From Burkholderia stagnalis (lineage in GTDB: Bacteria > Pseudomonadota > Gammaproteobacteria > Burkholderiales > Burkholderiaceae): a DNA stretch of 64,000 bases. The stretch is from contig NZ_CADESW010000013.1 in NCBI RefSeq assembly GCF_902830275.1, positions 124,001 through 188,000 of the forward strand, written 5' to 3'. The position numbers were made by a program, and so were the translations under genes. Below are positions 8,701-16,773 of the stretch, piece by piece. The stretch's first letter is position 1. Every line of letters starts with the position of its first letter. Under the pieces are notes generated by a model that ran no database searches, was not told the origin of the DNA, and saw only the letters and a program-made list of their open reading frames with translations.

Positions 8701-9823
8701 CGACGCCGGCGAACACGATGCGCTGCGCCGCCGCGACGAATTTCTTGCCGTGGTTTCGCACGAGCTCAAGAATCCGCTCAATCTCATCTCGGCGAGCGCG
8801 GAACTGATCGCGCGTGCGCCGGAATCCCGGCAAAACCTGAATATTTCGCGCGCCGCCGATACGATCCGGCGCACCATCATCGGTCAGGCGCAGATCATCG
8901 ACGATCTGCTCGATATCTCGCGGGTGCGCACCGGCAAGCTGTCGGTCGTGCGCACGCCGGTCGACATGCGGGAGATCGTGCAGCGCGTCACCCATGCGGT
9001 GCGGGACGAAGCGAACCAGCGCGGCCTGGCGCTCCATGTCGCGATGACGGACTCGCCCGTCATCGTCCATGCCGACCTCACGCGCATCGAACAGATCGTC
9101 TGGAACCTGGTCAGCAACGCGTTGAAGTTCACGAGCCGCGGGTCGGTGGACGTGTCGCTGCAGGTCGACGAGCATGCCGACGCCGTGCTGCAGGTGGCCG
9201 ATACCGGCAGCGGCATCGAGCCGTCGCTGCTGCCTTACGTCTTCGACATGTTCCAGCAAAGCCGCGATTCCACAGCGCGCCGCGCGGGCCTCGGCATCGG
9301 CCTCGCGCTGGTCCGGGATCTCGTGAACCTGCATGGCGGCGTCGTGCGGGCGGAATCGACCGGCATCGGCCTCGGCGCGACGTTCACGGTGACGCTGCCG
9401 ACGTACCGCGCGCTCGTCGCGGCGGATTCTTCCGCCAAAAGCTCGGCCGACACGTTGCAGGGCCTGCACGTCCTGATGGTCGACGACGATGCGGACACGG
9501 TCGAAACGTTCAAGCTGCTGCTGGAAAGCGAGGGCGCGATCGTCCGGACGGCGACGAGCGGCGAGGAAGCGCTGTCGACGCTCGACGGCCATGTGCCGGA
9601 CGTCGTGCTGTCCGATATCGGCATGCCGGGCATGGATGGGCTCGCCTTCGTCGGGAAGCTGCGCGAAGCGCCGGCACTGAAATCGGTGGTCTGCATCGCG
9701 CTGAGCGGGTACGCGCAGGAAGCGGACGTGAAGCAGGCGCAACAGGCCGGCTTCGATGCGCACCTGAAAAAACCCGTGACGCTCGACGATCTGATGTCGG
9801 TCTTTCTGCGCTTGCGGAGTTGA
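5738..9823 (+). CDS. CheB-CheR-PAS hybrid histidine kinase
   Basis: This 1361-residue multidomain signalling protein contains, in order: a CheB methylesterase domain (about 15-200; Ser23 in GASAGG, His50, Asp143 in GSDGS); a CheR N-terminal helix and SAM-dependent methyltransferase (about 215-480; GCATGEEAYS near 328); a long coiled coil rich in Glu/Leu (about 640-740, repeated EELQ/EELR units); two PAS domains (about 740-850 and 860-970); a HisKA domain with phospho-acceptor His1008 in VSHELKN; an HATPase domain (DTGSGIEPS and GLGIGLALV); and a C-terminal receiver with Asp1293 in LSDIGMPGMDG. It is probably cytosolic, as no membrane span is evident. The short start at 5738 gives the true N-terminus; longer frames add only basic non-coding sequence. 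It may tune a stress pathway rather than motility, since no chemoreceptor or cheA/W lies nearby. Confidence 0.92.
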   Translation: MSKRRGQTLPGQASYPVVGIGASAGGLSALLEFFEALPAHTSMAFVVVVHLAPDHASNLAGLLQKATGMPVMEVTSATPIEPDHVYLIAPSLELTMVDDYLRVAPNRPEEGGRRAAIDLFFRTLAEAHRERAIGIVLSGAGSDGSVGLSRIKEMGGVTLAQDPSEAEYDSMPRSAIATGMVDFVATAAEMPQRLMDLWLTAKEIHLPIVDNDERQEDLVSEAAERALREIMIILRTRTAHDFRHYKRATVLRRIERRLQVNGITDLQAYRDYLHLHPEETQALLQDMLISVTNFFRDKEAFDVLDREVLPRFFDGRGEQDRIRVWSVGCATGEEAYSVAMLLQERSLKSAEGISFQVFATDIDERAISFARAGLYPESILADVAPGRVRQFFTKDTAHYRIKKELREHMLFAHHNVLSDPPFSRLDLICCRNLLIYLDREAQIEILKMFHFALRPGGVLFLGSSESADSVSSMFTVVDKRNRIYRANMAVRGDTPLPVAITGTMSARPVVTTIQPPGRRRFSFGDLHQRLVEQHAPPSVLVSRDSEIVHLSDRAGRFLQYSGGEPSHNIIAVVRPELRLELRTAIYQALHTNRSVEARRVRIERDARSYFVNMTARPVHDPEANADFVLVLFDEVEDSMSSVETSTVDTHKDPIISQLERELQRTKEQLQSTIEQSETSTEELKASNEELQAINEELRSATEELETSKEELQSINEELTTVNAELKSKVEETGKINDDLQNLIAANDIGTIFVDRNICIKRYTPRATDVFSIIPSDIGRSLLDITHRLEYDKLPDDAAEAFDSLRLIERELRSNDGRWYLARFVPYRTTEDRIDGAVLSFIDITDRRRAEDRLREGERRMRIVAEGTKDYAIITFDDAGLVTSWNAGAERIFGYTEAEMIGQSADLLSTDEDRVNHVAQREFAEARLNGRTEEERWHQRKDGTRFFASGVLSRLDEPGISGFAKIARDLGEFALTDKAGRDAPAEQLRDAGEHDALRRRDEFLAVVSHELKNPLNLISASAELIARAPESRQNLNISRAADTIRRTIIGQAQIIDDLLDISRVRTGKLSVVRTPVDMREIVQRVTHAVRDEANQRGLALHVAMTDSPVIVHADLTRIEQIVWNLVSNALKFTSRGSVDVSLQVDEHADAVLQVADTGSGIEPSLLPYVFDMFQQSRDSTARRAGLGIGLALVRDLVNLHGGVVRAESTGIGLGATFTVTLPTYRALVAADSSAKSSADTLQGLHVLMVDDDADTVETFKLLLESEGAIVRTATSGEEALSTLDGHVPDVVLSDIGMPGMDGLAFVGKLREAPALKSVVCIALSGYAQEADVKQAQQAGFDAHLKKPVTLDDLMSVFLRLRS

Positions 9824-9973
9824 CGCGCGTTCCATCGGCGCGGCAACCGGCCTGGCTTTTCAGGCGGTACTACGACCAACGGGCGGCAGGCGGGAACGCG
9901 AATTGCGGCCTGTTTCGCCCAGGCTCGGCAGCGGGCATTCATCCGGGGCCGAGCGGTCAGTGCCAGGCGAGAC

Positions 9974-10552
9974 ATGATGGAAAGGAGCAGTAACCGCGGC
10001 GCAAGCGCGAAAGCACTGTTCGACGAAGCGAACCGGCGGCTCGAAGCGGCCGAGGCACGCATCCGGGCGCTGTTCGCGAACCCGCTCGCGGATGAAGCTA
10101 CCCGGCAAGCGGCATTGGAAGCGTATCAGGAGGCGCGCCTGCTCTCGCTGAGTGCCGAAGCCGTATTGCGCAGCGCGACGATCGTCGACGCCCCGCCGCG
10201 GCACGCGGGCCGGCGCATCGTGATTCTGCGGGGCAGCGCGCACGTCGGGGAATCGATTGCGCTGCTGTTGCGCCTGCGAGGATTCAGAACGTCCGTGGTG
10301 CCGAAACATCGCGCCGAAGAATCGTTTTCGCATGGGCCGGCCGAGGCAGTCATCGTCGACGTGGAACGCGATCCCGACGAGGCCTGCGGGCTCGCCGCCA
10401 ACATGCTCGAGACGTATCCGGATACACGTATCGTTGCAATGGTTCCGCCCACGCTGGGGGGGTACGCGTGGCGCGGGTTCGACATCGTTCTCGTGAAGCC
10501 GGCCTCGATCGACATGATCCTGCACGCCATTGCGGGTGATACCGGTGCGTAA
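9974..10552 (+). CDS. Receiver-like protein with N-terminal helical region
   Basis: A 192-residue protein. Residues 1-70 are helical and Ala/Glu/Arg-rich (likely coiled coil); residues about 78-185 have the alternating pattern of a response-regulator receiver. The usual Asp position is suggested by AVIVDVERD (about 132-140), and the conserved lysine by IVLVKPAS (about 175-182). The acidic pair normally found after the first strand is missing (RRIVILRGSAHVGES), so Mg-dependent phosphorylation is doubtful and this may be a pseudo-receiver. It lies directly after the hybrid kinase on the same strand and could bind it. No output domain is visible. Confidence 0.65.
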   Translation: MMERSSNRGASAKALFDEANRRLEAAEARIRALFANPLADEATRQAALEAYQEARLLSLSAEAVLRSATIVDAPPRHAGRRIVILRGSAHVGESIALLLRLRGFRTSVVPKHRAEESFSHGPAEAVIVDVERDPDEACGLAANMLETYPDTRIVAMVPPTLGGYAWRGFDIVLVKPASIDMILHAIAGDTGA

Positions 10553-10599
10553 CGGAAGCGACCTATTCGCCAGCAGCCTCGCACGTCTCGGAGAGGGTC

Positions 10600-11199
10600 T
10601 TGATACGAACCTTTTTCTACGTCAACAGCTCAGTCGATGCCGCATTCCCCGAGCAGGAACTGATTGCCTTCGACAAAGCCGGCTACACCGTCGTCCTCAA
10701 CCGCGTCGCCATCGATCGGGTGCCGCCGTTCGTCGCCGCGGCCGAGCGGCCGGAACTGTCGGGCCTCCTGAGGCGCGCCGCACCGGGCGACTCGCTGGTG
10801 GTGCTGGAACTGTCCGCGCTCGGGTGCAACGTGCGCGATGCGCTGTCCACGCTGATGCAATGCCGCGGCAAGAAGATGTCCGTGCTGTGTGTCGAGATCG
10901 GCAACGTCGACCTCGCCAGCCGCCCCGAACCGCAAGCGATCAAGACGCTCAGGGCGGTGAGCCGGATGGAAACCGCGGCGCGAAGCCAGCGCGGCAAGAC
11001 GAGCCTGCAATCCGCGCAGGACAACGGCAAACGCATCGGCCGGCCAACCTCGCTGTCGCGGCACGATCGAGACCGCGTGATGCGCTCGCTCGACAAGGGC
11101 CTGTCGGTCAGCGAGATCGCGCGCAGGTTCGGCACGTCCCGCCAGACCATCATGCGCATACGGGCCTCGTCGGCGCCCGCCGAGGCCGCGGAAAGCTGA
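10600..11199 (+). CDS. Degenerate serine recombinase/resolvase-like protein
   Basis: The 199-residue length and layout match Hin/Gin-type DNA invertases: N-terminal resolvase fold (about 1-140) and a C-terminal helix-turn-helix (about 150-190; GRPTSLS then SVSEIARRFGTSRQTIMR). Comparing with gamma-delta resolvase, the nucleophile serine is kept (Ser11), but the Arg8 position is Asn9. The catalytic segment LDRLGR reads LSALGC, so Asp67, Arg68 and Arg71 are Ser72, Ala73 and Cys76. Catalysis is therefore unlikely, and the protein may act as a DNA-binding regulator. Start is TTG with GGAGAGG just upstream. No recombination sites or invertible segment were seen nearby. Confidence 0.75.
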   Translation: MIRTFFYVNSSVDAAFPEQELIAFDKAGYTVVLNRVAIDRVPPFVAAAERPELSGLLRRAAPGDSLVVLELSALGCNVRDALSTLMQCRGKKMSVLCVEIGNVDLASRPEPQAIKTLRAVSRMETAARSQRGKTSLQSAQDNGKRIGRPTSLSRHDRDRVMRSLDKGLSVSEIARRFGTSRQTIMRIRASSAPAEAAES

Positions 11200-11337
11200 C
11201 CGCTCGCCACGGGCGGCCGCAGGCGCCCGAACCCGAAATGGGGTTGTCACGGCTGTTCAGGCCCGGAGCGCCGCTGTAGTGTTGTCCTCGCCACGCGTGC
11301 GCATCAGGGGCCAGCCGTCAGCCGACCGGGAGGATCG

Positions 11338-13140
11338 ATGGATCGCCGCCATTTCCTCAGGTCGTCGGCTTTTTTCACGATCGCGGCCGCCACCGGCGCG
11401 CTTGGCGCCCCTCGATCCGCCACACGCGGCGCCGCGGCGCACCAGGGTCGCGACCGGTTCCCGCAAGGTGTCGCGAGCGGCGATCCGCGCGATCGCTCGA
11501 TCGTGTTCTGGACGCGGTGCGTGCCGGCGCGCGACGGTGCGCGCGCGGTCTCGCTGCGGCTCGACGTCTCCACGCAGGCGGATTTCTCGACGCGCGTCGC
11601 CAGCGTCCCGCTGAAGGCGCTGGCCGCCTATGACTACACCGTGCGCGTGAAGGTCACGGCGCTCTCGCCGAAAACCTCGTACCACTATCGGTTCGTCGCC
11701 GGCGACGACGCGAGCGTGACCGGCGGCGCCCGCACGGCCCCGGACGCGGACGAGGCCAACGACCAGGTTCGCTTCGCGTGGCTCACCTGCCAGGACTGGA
11801 GCGTCAATCACTGGCAGGCGATGAGCCTGCTCGCGGCCGAGCGCGATCTCGATTTCGTCGTGCACGTGGGCGACTACATCTACGAAACGATCGGGGCCGC
11901 GAAGCCCCGCGCGGTCGAAGCCGCGCATCCGCCGTTGCGGCTGCCGGACGGCAAGCGGCTCGCCGACGGCGGCATGTACGCCGACACGCTCGACGACTAT
12001 CGTGCGCTCTATCGAACCTATCGCACCGACCCGCGCTTGCAGACGCTGCACCAGCGCCTGCCGATGATCGCGATATGGGACGACCACGAGTTTTCCGACG
12101 ACTGCTGGCAGGATCACCAGGTCTACACCAACGAGGAACGGCAGGAGACCCGGCGGCGCCGCGACGCCAGCCGTGCCTGGGCGGAATACATGCCGGTGGA
12201 CTGGAGCGACGTGCGCTTCGAGCCGGACGATCCGTCGTACACCAACATCCGCCTCTACCGCGCGTTCCGCTTCGGCACGCTGATGCATCTCGTGATGACG
12301 GACGAGCGGCTGTATCGCGACGACCATGTCGTGAGCGAGGCGGCGATCGCCCGCGCACGCGGGCACGATCCGGTGCAGGGCGACGACGCGGCCGGCTCGC
12401 GCTACTTCGTCAAGCAGGACGTGCTGCAGCGCTTCGAGGCGCGCGATACCGCGCAGCTCGGCCGCGCGCCGTCGATGCTCGGCCCGGAGCAGGCGCAGTG
12501 GTGGAAGGCCACGTTGAAGCACTCGCCGGCGATCTGGAAGGTGTGGGGCAACGAGGTGATGCTGAATCGCCTGTGGGTCGTGATGCCGGGCGCGCCCAAG
12601 AACCCGGCGGCACGCCTCGTGGTCGACTGCGACGCATGGGACGGCTACCCGGCGCACAAGCACGAACTGCTCGCTTACCTGAAGGAGCAGGGGATCCGCA
12701 ACGTCGTCGCGATCAGCGGGGATCTGCACGCGTTTCAGTGCGGCGTCGTGCGCGATGACCCCGATCCCGCGACGGGCGTGCCCGTGATTGTCGATTTCGT
12801 CTGCGCGGGGATCAGCAGCACGTCCTTCCATGCGTATGTGAAAGCGGCATGGCGCGGCACGCCGTTTGCGTCGCTGGCGGCCACGCCGGCCAGGCTGGAC
12901 GCCTTCCTGATGGACAACAACCCCGATCTGCACCACGCGGATCACGACGCGCAGGGCTACGCGTCGGCCACCGTCACGCCCGAGCACTTTTCCGTGGTGT
13001 TCAACAAGGTGAAGCCGTTGAACCCCGACGGCAGCGCGCCCGCGGACGCGCTGCTCGACCGCACGCGGCTGACGGTGCCCCGCGACGCGGTCGAGGTGCG
13101 TGTCGAGCGGCTCCAGCCGCCGTACGCCGCTCCGGCGTGA
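11338..13140 (+). CDS. phoD: PhoD-like alkaline phosphatase, Tat-exported
   Basis: This 600-residue protein is an alkaline phosphatase D family enzyme that hydrolyses phosphomonoesters and diesters in the periplasm. The N-terminus MDRRHFLRSSAFF is a twin-arginine leader. A PhoD N-terminal domain (residues about 38-135, starting FPQGVASGDP) precedes the metallophosphatase domain. Metal-ligand motifs are GDYIYE (Asp178), WDDHEFSDD (His250) and GDLHAF (Asp462, His464). GGGAGG lies upstream of the ATG. The enzyme family uses Fe(III) and Ca. Nothing Pho-box-like was identified upstream. The gene appears monocistronic; lipoprotein genes follow about 200 bases later. Confidence 0.9.
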   Translation: MDRRHFLRSSAFFTIAAATGALGAPRSATRGAAAHQGRDRFPQGVASGDPRDRSIVFWTRCVPARDGARAVSLRLDVSTQADFSTRVASVPLKALAAYDYTVRVKVTALSPKTSYHYRFVAGDDASVTGGARTAPDADEANDQVRFAWLTCQDWSVNHWQAMSLLAAERDLDFVVHVGDYIYETIGAAKPRAVEAAHPPLRLPDGKRLADGGMYADTLDDYRALYRTYRTDPRLQTLHQRLPMIAIWDDHEFSDDCWQDHQVYTNEERQETRRRRDASRAWAEYMPVDWSDVRFEPDDPSYTNIRLYRAFRFGTLMHLVMTDERLYRDDHVVSEAAIARARGHDPVQGDDAAGSRYFVKQDVLQRFEARDTAQLGRAPSMLGPEQAQWWKATLKHSPAIWKVWGNEVMLNRLWVVMPGAPKNPAARLVVDCDAWDGYPAHKHELLAYLKEQGIRNVVAISGDLHAFQCGVVRDDPDPATGVPVIVDFVCAGISSTSFHAYVKAAWRGTPFASLAATPARLDAFLMDNNPDLHHADHDAQGYASATVTPEHFSVVFNKVKPLNPDGSAPADALLDRTRLTVPRDAVEVRVERLQPPYAAPA

Positions 13141-13354
13141 AACGCATGTCCACTCAGTGTGGACGCAACGCCACCTTGAATTCCGATGTCCTGAATTAAG
13201 ATTCAGCCGGCGCTTCGATGTCGCATCGAGCGGCCCGGCGATCGGTCGGCCGATGATCGTGGAGGAGAGAGCCATCCACGCTTCAATAATAGGATTGCTG
13301 AATACGTGATCGCTTCCGGGATCACGGACAAGCATGAACAACAAGAGGAAATTC

Positions 13355-14851
13355 ATGAAGCCCATTGCATGGATGATCATGGCCGCCTGTCTCGCATTGA
13401 CGGCATGCGGCGGTGACGACGTCGCCACGAACGGCGGCGCGTCGCTGTCGACGCCCGCCACGCCCGGTACGCCGTCCAATCCATCGCCGCCCACGGGAGG
13501 CGGCCCGGGCGGCGGCGGGTCGCAGGCAACGGCGGGCTGGTCGAAAGCCGCGGCGATGGACGGCAAAGCGCCGGAATTCGAACCGAGCGTGACCATCGAC
13601 GCGAGCGGCAATGCGCTCGTGTCGTGGATGACGAGCGGCACCGGGAACAGCAACGCGATGTGGGGCGCGCGGTACGTGCCGGGTTCCGGCTGGAGCGCGG
13701 CGACGCGCCTCGATACGAGCGACGGTTCGCATCCAATGAGCGGGCCCGGCACGATCCAGCCGCAACTGGTCGGCAACGCGAGCGGGCAGGCGGTCGCATT
13801 CTGGACGGAATGGATGCCGGGCCCCAACGCCTATGCGCTGTGGGCGCGCCCGTACAGCCCGGGCACCGGCTGGGGCGTGCCGTTCGAGGTCGCGCCGAAC
13901 GTCACGAGCGCCACGTATTCGGCCGGGATCGACAAGCAGGGCAACGCGATCGTCGCGTGGCCGCAGGAGATCAACCTGCTCAATTCCCGCATCGCGTGGA
14001 CGCGCTATTCGCCGGGCGGCACGTGGTCGCCGACCGCGCTGATCCAGATGCCGGTGCAGACCGGGCCGGGCGCGATCACCGGCGATACCGACAACGTGGG
14101 GCCGATGATTTCGGTCCTGCCGTCCGGCAACGCGGTGCTGGCGTGGCGGCAGACGAACCATACGCGCTCGGCGCTCTGGACCGGCACGTACGACCCGGCC
14201 AACGGCTGGACCAACGTCGGTCAGGTCGTGTCGAACACGAGCCTGTTTACGACGATCATCTCGCCGGTGGCCGGCATGGATGCGAAAGGCAACATCACGC
14301 TGGTATGGGGGCAGCTCGACGTCACCGGCGGGAAGTTCCTCACCACCACCATGTCGCAACGCTATGTTTCCGGAACCGGGTGGCAGACGGCCCAGGCCGT
14401 GGCGCCGGCGCTCGCGGAAACCTCGAGCTTCATCGGCACGCCGCTGCTGACCGTCAACGAAACCGGCATGGCGGCCGTCATGTGGCCGCAGCTCGGCGGC
14501 GCGCTGCAGGCGAGCGTGGCGGACGCGACCGGAAACTGGGGGCCGCTGCATCAGCTGACCGCGCACCTCGACTCGACGGCAGGGCAGTACCCGCCGCTGG
14601 TGATCGATGCGGCGGGCAACGTCACGGCCGCGTGGCAGGACGTGGGTGCGTCGAGCTCGCCCGCGGTGGTCGCCGCCAGCTATCGGAACGGTGCGTGGAG
14701 CGCGTCGACGCTGTCGGGGCAGGATTCGCAGAGTGCGTACTGGCCGGCGCTGGCCGTCAACGCAGCCGGTGCGATGGCGCTCGTCTGGGCGTCGACCGTC
14801 CAGAACGTCGGCACGCTGCTGCAGGCGAGCTTCTATACGCCCGGCTCGTGA
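13355..14851 (+). CDS. Lipoprotein with repeated propeller-like units
   Basis: A 498-residue exported protein of unknown function. Residues 1-18 are a signal peptide with lipobox LTAC, so it should be lipidated and face the periplasm. A Gly/Pro/Thr linker (about 20-60) is followed by seven or eight units of roughly 45-55 residues, each with a motif of the form DxxGNAxxxW: DASGNALVSW, DKQGNAIVAW, SGNAVLAW, DAKGNITLVW, NETGMAAVMW, DAAGNVTAAW, NAAGAMALVW. This periodicity predicts a beta-propeller. The start at 13355 has AGAGGAA five bases upstream; an earlier in-frame ATG at 13334 is less well placed. A small lipoprotein gene follows 50 bases downstream, probably in the same operon. Confidence 0.75.
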   Translation: MKPIAWMIMAACLALTACGGDDVATNGGASLSTPATPGTPSNPSPPTGGGPGGGGSQATAGWSKAAAMDGKAPEFEPSVTIDASGNALVSWMTSGTGNSNAMWGARYVPGSGWSAATRLDTSDGSHPMSGPGTIQPQLVGNASGQAVAFWTEWMPGPNAYALWARPYSPGTGWGVPFEVAPNVTSATYSAGIDKQGNAIVAWPQEINLLNSRIAWTRYSPGGTWSPTALIQMPVQTGPGAITGDTDNVGPMISVLPSGNAVLAWRQTNHTRSALWTGTYDPANGWTNVGQVVSNTSLFTTIISPVAGMDAKGNITLVWGQLDVTGGKFLTTTMSQRYVSGTGWQTAQAVAPALAETSSFIGTPLLTVNETGMAAVMWPQLGGALQASVADATGNWGPLHQLTAHLDSTAGQYPPLVIDAAGNVTAAWQDVGASSSPAVVAASYRNGAWSASTLSGQDSQSAYWPALAVNAAGAMALVWASTVQNVGTLLQASFYTPGS

Positions 14852-14901
14852 CCGTCCCGCGCGCCAACGCGGCAACCAGCCAATCGACACAAGGAGAAGT
14901 C

Positions 14902-15228
14902 ATGAAAAAAGCATTGCATTCCGCCGTACGGACCGCCATCGGCACGTCGGTCGCCAGCCTCGTCCTGTCCGCATGCGGTACGACGCAGATGAACATGGCC
15001 GACGTGCAGACGTCGACCGCGAAAACGCTCGGGCTGGCGTCGTCGGACGAGATCACCGTCGCCAATGTGCAGTACGGGAAGAAGGACGGGCTGGGCGGCC
15101 AGAAGGTGAGTTACGACGCCACCACGGGCAAGGGAAGGCGATTCAGCTGCACGGTGTTCATGATTCCCGGGCTGACGCCGATCGACCAGCCGACGTACAA
15201 CAGCTGGGAATGCCATCCGCGCCGGTGA
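14902..15228 (+). CDS. Small lipoprotein
   Basis: A 108-residue protein with a signal peptide ending in lipobox LSAC (about residues 22-25) and then the mature sequence GTTQMNM. The remaining 80 residues contain one Cys pair (FSCTVF and WECHPR) that may form a disulphide, and a region SSDEITVANVQYGKKDG that I do not recognise. AAGGAG precedes the ATG. It follows the propeller lipoprotein by 50 bases. The two may act together at the outer membrane, but this is inference from proximity. Confidence 0.7.
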   Translation: MKKALHSAVRTAIGTSVASLVLSACGTTQMNMADVQTSTAKTLGLASSDEITVANVQYGKKDGLGGQKVSYDATTGKGRRFSCTVFMIPGLTPIDQPTYNSWECHPRR

Positions 15229-15350
15229 CTTCCCGACGTCCGGACGGCGTGCTTTGGCAGGCCCCCGTCCGGAATATCTGCCGAGCGCGATTTCGTCTGA
15301 TAATCAATGCACCGATTCACCCTCCGGCATCGGCTCGATAAAACACTGCC

Positions 15351-16406
15351 ATGGATCAAGCAGATTTTGTCCCCATTTTCAAGTTTCATACGGTCGACTA
15401 TCCCGAGCGGGACCGGTTTCACGTCTGGGTCAAGGACAATCTGTGCGACTGCCGGCTGGATGACGATAGCGGCGATGGCGCATTCGATGCGGAAGCGAGC
15501 GGCGCGGCGCTCGGCCCGCTGATCCTGTCGGGCCGGCGCTGGCGCTCGCGGCCGCCTACTTACACAGTCAACCGGACCGTGCGGCGGATTCGGCTCGACG
15601 GCCAGGATTCGATCCGGTTCACGCTGCTGCTCGGCGGGCGCCTCACGTGCCGCACCGGCGGCCCGGAGATGATCAAGTCCGCCGGCGATCTGTTCGTCTA
15701 CGACGTCGCGCAGATCAACGAATGCCGGGTCGAGGGCGGCGACGTGATCAGTCTCGTCGTTCCGCGATATCTGCTGCCGAACCATGCGGCGCAGCTGCAC
15801 GGCCAGACGCTGACGAGCGGCATCGGCCGCCTCGTCGGCGACCAGATGCTGTCGCTGTTCCGAAATCTTGGCAGCCTGCGGGCGCACGAGATACCCAACG
15901 TGGTGCAATCGACGCTGCTGCTTCTGGCCGCCGCGGCTTCGCCGACCGGGCAGGCCTTGCACGACGCGCGCGGCCCGATCGACAACGCATTGCTCGACCG
16001 GGTCCGGCGCTACATCGACGCGAATCTGCTGGACCCCGGGCTCACGCCCGACCGGATCTGCCGGGACATCGGCGTGTCGAGGGCGCGGCTCTATCAGCTT
16101 TTCAAGGAAGAGGGCGGCGTGATGCGGCAAATCACGCGCAAGCGGCTGCGCCACGCGTACTGCGTGCTGGGCGACCCGCAGCGCAGGCACCGGCGCATTG
16201 CGGAAATCGCATGGGCGCATGGTTTCCCGGACGAGAAATATTTCCATCGGGTCTTCAAGGCCGAGTTCGGGCATACGCCGAAGGAGACGCTGGAGTGTGC
16301 CGCGGCCCCCGTGCTGCTTCCGTGCGGCCCGAGCGCGGATGGACGATGGGCGGACGGCGGGCGGCTGTCGGGGTGGACGCTGCCGTTCGGTGTTCTGAAC
16401 ACCTAG
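15351..16406 (+). CDS. AraC family transcriptional regulator
   Basis: A 351-residue regulator with an N-terminal AraC-binding-like sensor region (about 30-200, including the FTLLLGG and DLFVYDV strands) and a C-terminal double helix-turn-helix (about 215-320). The first helix-turn-helix is LTPDRICRDIGVSRARLYQLF, split here around the SRARLYQ recognition helix. The second is HRRIAEIAWAHGFPDEKYFHRVFKAEFG in outline, with the family FxRxFKxxFGxTP ending. Its target is unknown: downstream is an empty intergenic stretch and then a convergent IclR gene, and upstream are the two lipoproteins. It could control the lipoprotein pair. Confidence 0.85.
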   Translation: MDQADFVPIFKFHTVDYPERDRFHVWVKDNLCDCRLDDDSGDGAFDAEASGAALGPLILSGRRWRSRPPTYTVNRTVRRIRLDGQDSIRFTLLLGGRLTCRTGGPEMIKSAGDLFVYDVAQINECRVEGGDVISLVVPRYLLPNHAAQLHGQTLTSGIGRLVGDQMLSLFRNLGSLRAHEIPNVVQSTLLLLAAAASPTGQALHDARGPIDNALLDRVRRYIDANLLDPGLTPDRICRDIGVSRARLYQLFKEEGGVMRQITRKRLRHAYCVLGDPQRRHRRIAEIAWAHGFPDEKYFHRVFKAEFGHTPKETLECAAAPVLLPCGPSADGRWADGGRLSGWTLPFGVLNT

Positions 16407-16773
16407 GCGGGCCACGCCTTGCGTGCCGCAGAAGATCGTGACGAGCTTGTCGCGGCAGATATTCTTGTCGCGGAATTGCGGGGCACTCTCAGGCCCCGTT
16501 GCACGCTTGCCCTTCGATGTCGCACTGTCGTATCACGACTGAATCGATATAGGAAAACGACACGTCGATCCGCAGGCATGCCTCGATCAAGCCAAGCTGC
16601 GTTTCCCTTCGGGGTTCAAATGATCTTCTGCCATTTGGGAAACCGTGCGTCACCTTCAGCGGCAGGGAACCTGCGGTCAATCGTGTCAGATGTCATCGTG
16701 GTTGCGTCCGCAATCGCGACGTCTTTCACCCCATCACGCTACGTGCAAAGAAATCCGCGCCGACTCCTTGCTC
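16407..16773. other. Intergenic stretch without recognised gene
   Basis: This 367-base stretch lies between two convergent genes. A 63-codon minus frame (16489-16680) has no recognised family and no good ribosome site. The base composition is less GC-rich than the flanks. No terminator hairpin with a T run was found. Confidence 0.4.

Noticed and set aside
5777..9835. 1352-codon minus frame opposite the CheB-CheR hybrid
   Set aside because: It is a mirror frame of a strongly supported gene; its composition is His/Arg-rich with no domain.
13305..13326. Palindrome with 7-base arms CGTGATC and GATCACG upstream of the propeller lipoprotein
   Set aside because: Single copy, 8-base loop, no T run and no regulator to link it to.
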